Made by a program: the position numbers and the translations under genes. From the NCBI GenBank assembly GCA_025357755.1, contig JANXOP010000082.1:1-49841 (forward strand): 49,841 nucleotides of DNA. Reading direction: 5' to 3'. Shown piece after piece: positions 38,868 through 47,250 of this stretch. This DNA is from Kofleriaceae bacterium. GTDB taxonomy: Bacteria > Myxococcota_A > Polyangia > Haliangiales > Haliangiaceae. Each line of letters starts with the position of its first letter. Position 1 is the first letter of the stretch. Below the pieces are notes generated by a model. It had not been told where the DNA came from and did not search any database. It saw nothing but the letters and a program-made list of their open reading frames with translations.

Positions 38868-40553
38868 TCAGCGATCGAACTTCTTCTTGATGCTGTAGAG
38901 CTGGAGCTTGTGGACCAGCGTGCGTAGCGGCAGGCCGAGTGCCTTGGCCGCTTCGGTCTGATTGCCGCCGTGCTTGTGCAGCGCGCGCACGATCAGCTGC
39001 GCCTCGTACTTGCGCAGGTGCTCGCGATAATCGGTCGGCACATCACCATCGAGCTCGTCCAGTGGCGGCGTGGGCGCGCGGGTGATGCGATCCGCGAGAT
39101 CCGCGACCGTGATCGCCTTGCCCTCCGCGAGCACGACCGCGCGCTCGATCGCGTTGCGCAGCTCGCGCACGTTCCCCCGCCAACTATACGACTGCAGCGC
39201 GACGAGCGCCTCGGGGGAAATCTCGCGCACGTCCGAGCCCGCCTGCTTCGCTGCTTCTTTCAGGAACCGCTCGGCGAGTGGCTTGATCTCCTCGACGCGC
39301 TCGCGTAGCGCAGGGATCCACAGCGTCATCGAGTTCAGCCGATACAGCAGGTCCTGCCTGAACAGGCCCGCGGTCACCATGGCCTCGAGGTCGCGATGGG
39401 TCGCCGCGATCACGCGAACATCGACGGTGATCTCCTGCGTGCCACCGACGCGCGTGACGCGCTTGGTCTCGAGCACGCGCAGCAACGCGGCCTGCGCCGA
39501 CCCGGCGAGCTCCCCGATCTCGTCGAGCAGCACGGTGCCACCATCAGCTTGCTCGAAGATGCCAGGCGCGGATCGCTCCGCACCCGTGAACGCGCCGGCC
39601 TCGTGGCCGAACAACACCGTCTCGATCAGCGTCGATGGAATCGCGCCGCAGTTGATCGTGCGAAGAGGACCCTTACTGCGTGGTCCGCTGTCATGGATCG
39701 CGTGCGTGATGACTTCCTTGCCCGTGCCGGTCTCGCCGTGGATCAAGACCGCGATCGTCGATTGCGCGAGCCGCTTCACGGTCTGCATCACCTGCTTCAT
39801 CGCGACGCTCTTGATCACGACCGCCGCGGTGTCCTGATCTTTCTTCGCACCGGAGCGTGTCACCTTGAGCGCGGCGATGAGCTCTTCGACGGAAGATCCG
39901 TCGCCGGGAAAGCTCACGGTGTTGCACGCGAGCCGTGGCTCACCACCCGTGAGCTCTGCCGAGAGCGTGCGCACGTACTCCGGCGTGGCCTCGGGCAACG
40001 CGATCAACACGGCCGTAGGCCCGTACATACCCACGCGATCGACCGGCCGTAACCGCATGCGCAACCGGCTCGCCCACATGCTGACGTGATCCGCGGCCTT
40101 GACGAGCATCAGCGCGAGTGGGCGCTGAAACGTTCGGGCGCGGAGGATCTCGTCGCCGAGTTGCGCGACGAAGCGATCGTGCCCGTCGAAGCCGCGCAGC
40201 TCCTGATCGACCGAAGAGATGATGTGAATCTTCACGACCACCGGTCCGATGCTGACCTCGTCGGTTGGCACGATCCGGGTCGACTTGATCTTCTCGCCGT
40301 TGCGCGTGGTGCCGTTCGTGCTGCCGAGATCCTCGATCCAGATCCCCTGATCGTTCCACACGAGGCGCGCGTGTTGCCGCGACAACCCGGGATCCGGAAT
40401 CGCGACATCGGACGGCGCCGCTCGCCCGATGATCAGCGGGCGATCCTTGGCGAGCTGCGCGACCGTCGCGCCATCGCGGTGATAGAGCACGAGCGTGGTG
40501 CGCGCATGGCGCACCGTCTCGGTCCCCTTCACGGTGGTCTGCTCGGCGGTCAT
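38868..40553 (-). CDS. FHA-GGDEF-like-AAA+-Fis sigma-54-dependent activator
   Basis: 561 aa. The N-terminal FHA domain (about 38-110) has IIGRAAPSD, LSRQHARL (58-65) and GSTNGT (77-82), the phosphothreonine-binding residues. Residues 115-235 form a degenerate GGDEF-like fold (EILRARTFQRPLALMLVKAA, PGDGSSVEELIAAL) without the catalytic motif. The AAA+ core has Walker A GETGTGKE (273-280), the sigma-54 contact loop GAFTGA (320-325) intact, and Walker B LLDEIG (342-347). The Fis-type helix-turn-helix is GNQTEAAKALGLPLRTLVHK. It should open sigma-54 promoters when its FHA domain binds a phosphorylated partner. A Ser/Thr kinase gene lies 1.1 kb downstream on the same strand. Such FHA activators are a known myxobacterial group. 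Confidence 0.94.
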   Translation of the reverse strand: MTAEQTTVKGTETVRHARTTLVLYHRDGATVAQLAKDRPLIIGRAAPSDVAIPDPGLSRQHARLVWNDQGIWIEDLGSTNGTTRNGEKIKSTRIVPTDEVSIGPVVVKIHIISSVDQELRGFDGHDRFVAQLGDEILRARTFQRPLALMLVKAADHVSMWASRLRMRLRPVDRVGMYGPTAVLIALPEATPEYVRTLSAELTGGEPRLACNTVSFPGDGSSVEELIAALKVTRSGAKKDQDTAAVVIKSVAMKQVMQTVKRLAQSTIAVLIHGETGTGKEVITHAIHDSGPRSKGPLRTINCGAIPSTLIETVLFGHEAGAFTGAERSAPGIFEQADGGTVLLDEIGELAGSAQAALLRVLETKRVTRVGGTQEITVDVRVIAATHRDLEAMVTAGLFRQDLLYRLNSMTLWIPALRERVEEIKPLAERFLKEAAKQAGSDVREISPEALVALQSYSWRGNVRELRNAIERAVVLAEGKAITVADLADRITRAPTPPLDELDGDVPTDYREHLRKYEAQLIVRALHKHGGNQTEAAKALGLPLRTLVHKLQLYSIKKKFDR

Positions 40554-40623
40554 GTTGCGCGATCACGCAAGTTCTTGCTCGACAGCATGGGGGCGAGCGC
40601 CAGCAAACACAACCACTTACGGC

Positions 40624-40639
40624 TGGCTCGCGAGTTGCG
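40624..40639 (+). promoter_or_regulatory. Possible sigma-54 -24/-12 element upstream of the 40652 gene
   Basis: TGGCTCGCGAGTTGCG has exact spacing and matches TGGCACGNNNNTTGCW at all but two positions. It is in the 98-bp divergent region between the sigma-54 activator gene and a small membrane protein gene. As with the element at 38785, its start site would lie within a few bases of the ATG (40652), although GAGAGGGG is in ribosome-binding position. Confidence 0.3.
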
Positions 40640-40651
40640 AGAGGGGTCGCC

Positions 40652-41062
40652 ATGCAAATTCTCGCGGGACTCATCACCATCGTCGGCGGCCTGATCGCAG
40701 CTTCGAACTTGATCGTCGCTCGCAAACCGAACGCCCAGCAGTTGATCGACAAGCTGACCCCCTATCAAGGCTGGGTCGGCATCGTGATGTTCTTCTGGGG
40801 GATCTGGGGCTGCATCAACTGCGTGCGCTGGCTCGGCCTGTTGTCGAGTCACCCGATCTACTGGGCGCTCGCGACGGCATCGAGCGTCTCGGATCTCGTC
40901 GTCGGTTTCCTGCTCGGCTTCGCGCTGATCTCGAAGTACACGCTCGGCAGCAGCGCCGCAGCCCAGATGCGCGGCCAGCAATTCCGGACGCGCCTGATGC
41001 CGTGGCAGGGCACGTTCGGCCTCGTCGCGATCGTGATGGGCGTGCTCTACCTCGTCATGTAG
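40652..41062 (+). CDS. Small membrane protein with four predicted helices
   Basis: 136 aa from ATG 40652, preceded by GAGAGGGG. Hydrophobic segments: ILAGLITIVGGLIAASNLIV (first), GIVMFFWGIWGCINCV, ATASSVSDLVVGFLLGFALI, and GTFGLVAIVMGVLYLVM at the end. The loops contain RKPNAQQLIDKLTPYQGWV and RGQQFRTRLMPWQG, whose YQGWVG and WQGTFG look like two related half-repeats, suggesting an internal duplication. It is not a family I can name. It is divergent from the sigma-54 activator and followed by a convergent lipoprotein gene, so it is monocistronic and could be a target of that activator. Confidence 0.8.
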   Translation: MQILAGLITIVGGLIAASNLIVARKPNAQQLIDKLTPYQGWVGIVMFFWGIWGCINCVRWLGLLSSHPIYWALATASSVSDLVVGFLLGFALISKYTLGSSAAAQMRGQQFRTRLMPWQGTFGLVAIVMGVLYLVM

Positions 41063-41065
41063 CCG

Positions 41066-42451
41066 CTATTCGAGCCAGATCGCGGCGACGTACGTGTTGT
41101 GCGTCACATCGAAGAAGCCCGCTTGCGATGCACTGATCTGGACCGAGATCGTCGTCGTGCCCGCGGGAATCACGGCCGACAGAAAGTCCTCCTGGTACGT
41201 CTGGTCCGGGCTCGTGCCCAGCGTCGTGGTGCCTGCGAGGTTCGATTGGACCATGACCACGGCATCGGTCTTCGCATCACCAGTCGTCGTGACGTGGACG
41301 TGCTTGCCGACGTCACCCACCGCGACGGTGAACTTCACCCAATCCTGATCCGCGAGGGTCAGCAGCGAGGCGTTGTTGAGGAGCGCTTGCTTGGACACGG
41401 TCTGCGCCGTCGCGGCGGTCGTGGTGTTCGCGGCTTCGTTGACCGAGACGAGCGGGAACGCGGTGGCGAGCATCGAGAACGCAGACGCGCTGCCGTCGTC
41501 GACGTAGATCGCGTAGAACGTCGTGGCCGCGGTCGCGACCCCGTCGAGCTGGGTGAGGGCGGTGCCTTGATCGTCGTAGCCTCCGGGGAGCTGATCGGCG
41601 AAGTGGCCCGACGCCGGCAAGAGGATCAGCTGAGGTGTCGTGCCCGCCGTCGTCGGCGTCGCGACGAACTTGTTCGCCGTAGTCGCGCCGGCCGCGAGTT
41701 GAAACAGCACCGAGCCGCCGGCCGTGACCGTGTTGCTCGACGCGGTCGCTGCGGTCAACGGCTTCGCGGTGCGCGCCGTGATGGGGAGCGCGGCGCCGAG
41801 CGTCGAGCTCACCATGCCGCTCGTCACCGAGTAGGTGCCGCCGACCGCGGGCGCATCGACATCGATGAACAGCGTGCCCTGGATCTGGTAGTCGGACGCG
41901 GAGCTGATCCGCGCGGCCACACCGGCGGGCGTCGTCACCGAGAGGTGGGAGTAGAGCAGGCACTGGCCCGTGAACGGATTCGAGAACCCGCACGTCAGAT
42001 CGAACGGCGCGCCGAAGTCGAGCTGGCGGATCGCGAACGGGGCGATCGAGCCCTGGGCGACATCCCCGCCGGTCTGCATGATGATCGGCGAGTCGACCTC
42101 GAACGCCTTGGTCAACGTGGTGACGCTCGTCCCGTCGGTGACGGTGACGTCGTGCATGCCGACGGCGGCGGTGTCGGCGATCGTGATCTCGGCGAACAGA
42201 TCGGTCGGGCTCGCGACGGAGATCGTGCCGACGGTGATTCCCGCGCCGAAGCTCATCGTGGTCGACGCTGACCACTTGGTCGAGTCGCCCGTGACCTCGA
42301 CTCGCACGACCCGGCCGGAGTAGCCCGACGCCGGGAACACGCCATTGGCGGTGGGAGGAATGGGCGGCGTGGCATCCGGAGTTGCGGCCGTGTTGTCGCT
42401 GCTACACGCGGCGACGGAGAGTGAGAGAACGAGGAACGAGAATGAGCGCAT
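41066..42451 (-). CDS. Lipoprotein with IPT/TIG-like N-terminal domain
   Basis: 461 aa from ATG 42451 (a further ATG at 42469 is possible). Signal peptide with lipobox VAAC (SLSVAACSSD). After a Pro/Ala linker, residues about 33-120 resemble an IPT/TIG immunoglobulin fold: NGVFPASGYSGRVVRVEVTG, FAEITIADTAAVGMHDVTVT. The rest is strand-rich and Thr-rich, with a Cys pair (LTCGFSNPFTGQCLL) and a C-terminal region containing DQDWVKFTVAVGDVGKHVHV, like the prepeptidase-C-type beta-sandwich found at the end of secreted proteins. It probably sits on the outer membrane. No enzymatic motif is seen. The next gene is divergent, with about 180 bp between. Confidence 0.75.
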   Translation of the reverse strand: MRSFSFLVLSLSVAACSSDNTAATPDATPPIPPTANGVFPASGYSGRVVRVEVTGDSTKWSASTTMSFGAGITVGTISVASPTDLFAEITIADTAAVGMHDVTVTDGTSVTTLTKAFEVDSPIIMQTGGDVAQGSIAPFAIRQLDFGAPFDLTCGFSNPFTGQCLLYSHLSVTTPAGVAARISSASDYQIQGTLFIDVDAPAVGGTYSVTSGMVSSTLGAALPITARTAKPLTAATASSNTVTAGGSVLFQLAAGATTANKFVATPTTAGTTPQLILLPASGHFADQLPGGYDDQGTALTQLDGVATAATTFYAIYVDDGSASAFSMLATAFPLVSVNEAANTTTAATAQTVSKQALLNNASLLTLADQDWVKFTVAVGDVGKHVHVTTTGDAKTDAVVMVQSNLAGTTTLGTSPDQTYQEDFLSAVIPAGTTTISVQISASQAGFFDVTHNTYVAAIWLE

Positions 42452-42633
42452 CGCCGCGGACCCTTGCATGCCGCTTTGTTCGCGATCCACTCGAACGGCA
42501 CGTGCGGCGTGACCTTAACTAAATCGTAGGCCGGCGCGGGCGGCTCTCATCCGGATGGTGAGAACGCCCCACCCGTTTCGTAGCATGCGTCACGCTTTGC
42601 TCGTGGCGACGCGCGATGCAGTACCGTCGCAGC

Positions 42634-43944
42634 ATGAGATGGCTGGCGATCGTGGGGCTCGCGGCGTGTGGCTCCGGCGAGCCTGCGCCGACCGTGGATG
42701 CCAGCAACAGCGGCGGCGCACCCGAGGTGATCTTCCCACGCACGGGCATCACACCGGATCAGCTGGCGGTCCTCGTCAACGACGATGATCCGCTCTCGGT
42801 CTCGATCGCCGCCTACTACGTGACCGCACGCAGCATTCCGGCGGCGAACGTCGTGCACCTGCACGTCCCCGCGGGCGCGAACTTATCCGTCGCGAGCTTC
42901 ATGCCGCTGGCCGCGCAGGTCGAGGCAGCCCTCGCCGGCACCACCGCGGAGGCGCTCGCGATCACGTGGACGCAGCCCTATGCGGTCGACTACATGTCGA
43001 TCACGAGTGCGTTCGCGCTCGGTTACATTCCTCAGGACGCGACGACGAACGCGTGTAGCAACACGAGCCCCAAGTGCGGCCCCGACAACCCGTACGTCGC
43101 GGATCCGAATTCGACCTCTCCGTTTACCGACCACGCGTTCCGCCCGGCGATGACGATTCCGGCGACGACGCTCGCCGAGGCGACCGCGCTGATCGATCGC
43201 GGCGTTGCCTCCGACAATACGTGGCCGACCGGCAGCGCATACCTCATGAGCACGAGCGATCACGTACGCAGCGCGCGTTGCGTGCTCGACACGATGTACG
43301 GCTACATCAACGAGTGCCAGCTCTTCCTCGATACCTGGGACACCGCGGCGTCCGGGATCGACGCGAACATCGTGATGGCCGACAGCATCGCGAACAAGAC
43401 CGACGTGTTGTTCTACGTGCAAGGCCTCGCGAGCGTGCCGGATCTCGCGACGAACACGTACCTGCCCGGTGCGATCGCGGATCACCTGACCTCCTACGGT
43501 GGAGACATTCCTACGTCGGGTCAGATGAGCTGCTTCGAGTTCATCAAGGCAGGCGCGACCGGCAGCTTCGGCACCGTGGTCGAGCCATACGCGTTCCAGC
43601 AGAAGTTCCCGGATCCGCGCGTGTTGATCCCGCGCTACTTCGGCGGCGAGACGCTGATCGAGGCGTACTGGAAATCGGTCGCATCGCCGGGCATGGGCAT
43701 CTTCATCGGCGAGCCGCTCGCTCGCCCGTTCGGCACGGGCTTTCGCTCGAGCTTCGCGGAAGGTGCGCTCACGATCGAGACCACGGTGATGCTGCCGGGT
43801 CACCTGTACGTGATCGAGGCCGGCGATTCGGCAGCAGGTCCGTTCACGCCCGTGCTCTCGAACCTGAGCGTCACGAAGTCCCAGATCTCGACGTTCACGA
43901 TCCCCGCCGCGACCGCGCATACCTATCGCTTTCGGGCGAGCTGA
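42634..43944 (+). CDS. TIGR03790-family lipoprotein
   Basis: 436 aa from ATG 42634, which puts a good lipobox (GLAACGSG) at residue 11. ATG 42616 would extend it by six residues. The sequence fits TIGR03790, a family from myxobacteria, Acidobacteria and Planctomycetes with no assigned activity: LAVLVNDDDPLSVSIAAYYV, TARSIPAANVVHLHVP, then a C-terminal block with GATGSFGTVVEPYAFQQKFP, LIEAYWKSVASPGMGIFIGE and PLARPFG. That last block resembles the conserved core used to define the family. The protein is probably surface-attached. It appears complete and monocistronic, ending directly against the convergent gene at 43945. Confidence 0.85.
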   Translation: MRWLAIVGLAACGSGEPAPTVDASNSGGAPEVIFPRTGITPDQLAVLVNDDDPLSVSIAAYYVTARSIPAANVVHLHVPAGANLSVASFMPLAAQVEAALAGTTAEALAITWTQPYAVDYMSITSAFALGYIPQDATTNACSNTSPKCGPDNPYVADPNSTSPFTDHAFRPAMTIPATTLAEATALIDRGVASDNTWPTGSAYLMSTSDHVRSARCVLDTMYGYINECQLFLDTWDTAASGIDANIVMADSIANKTDVLFYVQGLASVPDLATNTYLPGAIADHLTSYGGDIPTSGQMSCFEFIKAGATGSFGTVVEPYAFQQKFPDPRVLIPRYFGGETLIEAYWKSVASPGMGIFIGEPLARPFGTGFRSSFAEGALTIETTVMLPGHLYVIEAGDSAAGPFTPVLSNLSVTKSQISTFTIPAATAHTYRFRAS

Positions 43945-44250
43945 CTACTTCTGCAGGTGGAGGTGCGGCCCGCTCCACGCGGAGTTGCCGCCGCCGCGCT
44001 CGTCGATCACCGTGATGCCGTCGCGCCGGGCATCGCGCATGAAGCTGTTGACCGAGGCCGCGCTATGACCACGGGTCCGGACATCGACGGCGCGACCCGC
44101 CTTGTGGGCCCAGCCGAGGTGATGGCCGCCCGTCGAGGACGTCACGACATAGCCGTGATCGTGCGCGAAGGCGGTCAGCTCGCCGACGGTCTGACGACCA
44201 CCCGTGGAATCGAGGAGGAGCTCGGTCGGGATCGCTTCGAGTTTCGACAT
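43945..44250 (-). CDS. M15-like peptidase domain; true N-terminus probably extends to 44371 through a frameshift
   Basis: The open part is 101 aa and ends with GHHLGWAHKAGRAVDVRTRG and WSGPHLHLQK, the His...Asp and HxH zinc-ligand pattern of M15 (LAS) peptidases, which cleave peptidoglycan cross-links or stems. Upstream of ATG 44250 the same frame stays coding-like without a start (LVCGEKSPGCALERAGTRT, then ALFQLMSKLEA). A well-placed start exists at ATG 44371 with GGGAG before it, but it is in the other frame. Removing one G at about 44365 would join them as M-A-T-E-E-A-S. So the gene is either frameshifted, or the assembly has an extra base, or a rare start is used. No signal peptide is seen in either version. 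Confidence 0.68.
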   Translation of the reverse strand: MSKLEAIPTELLLDSTGGRQTVGELTAFAHDHGYVVTSSTGGHHLGWAHKAGRAVDVRTRGHSAASVNSFMRDARRDGITVIDERGGGNSAWSGPHLHLQK

Positions 44251-44416
44251 GAGCTGGAACAGTGCAGTGCGGGTGCCAGCTCGCTCGAGCGCGCAACCCG
44301 GTGATTTCTCGCCGCAGACCAGGCCTGGGCTCCCCGCGGTACCCGCGGTAGACGCTTCCTCGGTTCGCCATCTCGCTCCCTTTCGGCGTCAGTCGTCGTT
44401 CGTATATCGTGCGTTC

Positions 44417-45835
44417 ATGATCGCGGACGCCAGCATCGATGTCGCGTTGATCGGTGGTGGGATCATGAGCGCGACGCTCGCGACGATCCTGCGCAAGCTC
44501 GATCCCGGCCTCCGCATGGTCGCGTACGAGCGACTCGACCGCGCCGCGTCCGAGAGCTCCGATGCGTGGAACAATGCGGGCACCGGTCACTCCGGGTTCT
44601 GCGAGCTCAACTACACGACCACGAAGCCGGACGGCACCGTCGATTGCAGCAAGGCCGTGAAGGTCGCCGCACAGTTCGCCCAGAGCCTCGCCTTGTGGCG
44701 CTCGCTCAGCGCGTGCGGCGAGCTTCCCGACGAACACACGTACCTGCGCGAGGTGCCACACGTGTCGTTCGTCACCGGTGCCGACGACGTCGCGTTCTTG
44801 CGAGCCCGCGCCGCCCACCTGAACCAGGCGCCGCTGTTTCACGGCCTCGAGTACAGCGAGGACCGCGCGCAGATCGCAGAGTGGATCCCGCTCGTCATGG
44901 ACGGTCGCGATCCGAGCGCGCCGGTGGCCGCGACCCGCATGGCCCGCGGCTCCGACGTGAACTTCGGTGCGCTCGCGCGCGCGATGATCACGTGGGTCGA
45001 CGAGGTCTCCGGCTTCGCGATCGAGCTGTCCAGTGAAGTCCGCGACATCCATCGCGCCGACGATGGCTGGCTCGTCGCGATCAAGAACCGGCTGACCGGC
45101 AAGGAGCACACGGTGCACGCCAAGTTCGTGTTCATCGGTGCGGGCGGCTATTCGCTCAAGCTGCTCGAGCAGACCAAGATTCCGGAGGCCCGCGGCTACG
45201 GAGCGTTTCCGGTCAGCGGCCAGTGGTTGCGCTGCACGAACCGCGACGTGATCGCGCGCCATCAAGCGAAGGTCTACGGCATGGCCGAGACTGGCGCGCC
45301 GCCGATGTCGGTGCCGCACCTCGACACCCGCTGGATCGATGGCTCGCAAGAGCTGCTGTTCGGCCCCTACGCGGGTTTCACGACGAAGTTCCTCAAGGAC
45401 GGATCGTGGCTCGACCTCCTGGGCTCGATCGGGATTCACAACCTGCGCGCCGTGATGGCGGCCGGGCTTCGCAACATGGATCTGACGAAGTACCTCGTCG
45501 GCCAGGTGATGCTCTCGGAGCCCGAGCGCGTCGAGCTGTTGCGCCGCTACTGCCCGACCGCGCGGGATGAAGATTGGGAGGTCCAGATCGCGGGCCTGCG
45601 GGTCCAGATCATCAAGAGCGATGGCCACGGAGGCGGCGAGCTGAAGTTCGGCACCGAGGTCGTGACCAGTGCCGATGGCTCGATCGCGGCGCTGCTCGGT
45701 GCTTCACCCGGTGCATCGACCGCCGTCGCGATCATGCTCGAGCTGATCGCGCGATGCTTTCCGGATCGCTGGAAGAGCGCGGAGTGGCAGCGCGCGATCG
45801 CGCACTGGATCGGTCAGCCGCCAGTCGAGGCTTAG
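44417..45835 (+). CDS. mqo: Malate:quinone oxidoreductase
   Basis: 472 aa from ATG 44417. This FAD enzyme oxidises malate to oxaloacetate at the membrane and passes electrons to quinone, an alternative to NAD-malate dehydrogenase in the citric acid cycle. The FAD-binding N-terminus is DVALIGGGIMSATLATILRK, followed by YERLDRAASESSDAWNNAGT and GHSGFCELNYT, typical of Mqo. LLFGPYAGFTTKFLKDGS and TSADGSIAALLGASPGASTA are further family signatures. Length is close to that of the E. coli enzyme, and the cysteine-free FAD site looks intact. It is transcribed alone. The start of the divergent peptidase-like gene (44371) is only 45 bp away. Confidence 0.93.
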   Translation: MIADASIDVALIGGGIMSATLATILRKLDPGLRMVAYERLDRAASESSDAWNNAGTGHSGFCELNYTTTKPDGTVDCSKAVKVAAQFAQSLALWRSLSACGELPDEHTYLREVPHVSFVTGADDVAFLRARAAHLNQAPLFHGLEYSEDRAQIAEWIPLVMDGRDPSAPVAATRMARGSDVNFGALARAMITWVDEVSGFAIELSSEVRDIHRADDGWLVAIKNRLTGKEHTVHAKFVFIGAGGYSLKLLEQTKIPEARGYGAFPVSGQWLRCTNRDVIARHQAKVYGMAETGAPPMSVPHLDTRWIDGSQELLFGPYAGFTTKFLKDGSWLDLLGSIGIHNLRAVMAAGLRNMDLTKYLVGQVMLSEPERVELLRRYCPTARDEDWEVQIAGLRVQIIKSDGHGGGELKFGTEVVTSADGSIAALLGASPGASTAVAIMLELIARCFPDRWKSAEWQRAIAHWIGQPPVEA

Positions 45836-45869
45836 TCGGCGCCGCCGCGCTGACGAAGCGCCAACGGCA

Positions 45870-46619
45870 TCACGAGTGCGTCAAGGCTTGTTGCACCGCG
45901 ACGAAGCCTTCGTGGAGCGGGCCCTGTGTCTCGGCCTGCTTCGCGAGGTTGTCGCGAATCGTCTGTTGCGTCGCCGGGTCGGCGAAGGGGAGCAGCTTCG
46001 GCATCACCGCCGACACGTAGCCGAGCATCGCGCGACGATCCTGCTCGGGTACGCGCGTGTCCTCGGCGATCAGGAGGCCGCCGCGCAACATCTCGCCGTA
46101 GCCGTGCTTCATCTGCGCGAGGCCGTCGAGGCGCGCTCGATGCTTCGGGTCATCGGAGCCGAACGTCGCGACGAATGCATCGGCGGTGACCGCGAGCGTG
46201 GCCGCCTCGCCGAGGTACGTGCCCATCACCTCGATGAACTCGCGCGATGGCGCGGCAAGAAGGTTCTCCGTGTAGAGCTTGGAGAGCTGGTTGAGGGCTT
46301 CGCCGCGCTGCGCGTGCACCGCGAACTGGTCGCTGGTCGACGCCGCGCGGGCGTCGGCGAGCGGTGCGAGCAACTTGGCGAACACCGGACCCGACTTCGC
46401 GCCGCGAAAGTGCGGCAGCCGCTCGCGGTGATCGCTGCATTGCTCTTTCAGCACCGTGGCAGCGGTCGTGAGGTCATCCGGATGCCACGGCTTGTCGATC
46501 ACCAGCCCGGCCTTCGCGTAGTCCGCGACATCCCACGCCTCGGCAGGAAGATCGTTCGGTTTGGTCTTCGCGCAACCAAGCAACCCGAGCGTAACCACCA
46601 CGAGCAGGGCGCGTTCCAT
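45870..46619 (-). CDS. Helical lipoprotein of unknown function
   Basis: 249 aa. Signal with lipobox LLGC (LVVVTLGLLGCAKTK). The mature protein is almost wholly helical, with LTTAATVLKEQCSDHRERLP, EALNQLSKLYTENLLAAPSR, EFIEVMGTYLGEAATLAVTA and AMLGYVSAVMPKLLPFADPA. I do not know the family. The all-helical fold with lipid anchor suggests an envelope scaffold or substrate-binding role. It is convergent with mqo (34 bp apart) and divergent from the DUF427 gene, so it is monocistronic. GC content and codon use match the surroundings. Confidence 0.77.
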   Translation of the reverse strand: MERALLVVVTLGLLGCAKTKPNDLPAEAWDVADYAKAGLVIDKPWHPDDLTTAATVLKEQCSDHRERLPHFRGAKSGPVFAKLLAPLADARAASTSDQFAVHAQRGEALNQLSKLYTENLLAAPSREFIEVMGTYLGEAATLAVTADAFVATFGSDDPKHRARLDGLAQMKHGYGEMLRGGLLIAEDTRVPEQDRRAMLGYVSAVMPKLLPFADPATQQTIRDNLAKQAETQGPLHEGFVAVQQALTHS

Positions 46620-46710
46620 GGCTGGAACATATCGTCGAACGACGCAACTTGGTCGCGCCCGGAGGCCTCAGAATCCTAGCGCCGTGGCCGAAATCTCGTA
46701 CGGTGCTGCT

Positions 46711-47250
46711 GTGCCCAGCGATGAATGGCTGACCCGTGCGCGCGAGCAGTGGACCTGGCGAGGTGCGAAGCGACCGGAGTTCGCGGTCGAACCGGGCCCG
46801 GGACAGGAATCGGTGTGGGACTACCCTCGCCCGCCCGCGCTCGTCGCGGATCCGCGCGAGGTGATCGTGCAACACCGCGGCGTCGAGGTCGCGCGCTCTC
46901 GCGCCACGATTCGCTTGCTCGAGACCTCGCATCCGCCGACGTTCTACATTCCGCGGGCCGACGTGCGTGGCGATCAGCTCGTGCGCGCCACCGGTGCTTC
47001 GTTCTGCGAGTGGAAGGGCCCGTGCACCTATTACGACGTCGCAGGGGTCGCGCGTGCCGGGTGGTCGTACGACGAGCCGTTTCCGGAAGCGGAGGTGATC
47101 CGTGGCTGCGTGGCGTTCTATGCCACGGAGCTCGCATGCTTCGTTGCTGGCGAACGTGTTCGTGCGCAACGCGGTGGCTTCTACGGTGGCTGGATCACGA
47201 GCGAGCTCGTCGGTCCGTTCAAGGGCGACCCGGGGACGTCAGGCTGGTGA
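46711..47250 (+). CDS. DUF427 domain protein
   Basis: 179 aa from GTG 46711, chosen because the family's usual N-terminus (SDEWLTRAREQWTWRGAKRP) begins there. GTG 46684 is possible. DUF427 proteins are small beta-barrel-like enzymes or binding proteins of unknown activity. The domain is visible as REVIVQHRGVEVARSRATIR, LLETSHPPTFYIPRADVRGD, FCEWKGPCTYYDVAG and VAFYATELACFVAGERV. The last residues ([15 protein letters not shown]) also match. It overlaps the end of the convergent histidine kinase gene by 12 bp. Confidence 0.9.
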   Translation: MPSDEWLTRAREQWTWRGAKRPEFAVEPGPGQESVWDYPRPPALVADPREVIVQHRGVEVARSRATIRLLETSHPPTFYIPRADVRGDQLVRATGASFCEWKGPCTYYDVAGVARAGWSYDEPFPEAEVIRGCVAFYATELACFVAGERVRAQRGGFYGGWITSELVGPFKGDPGTSGW

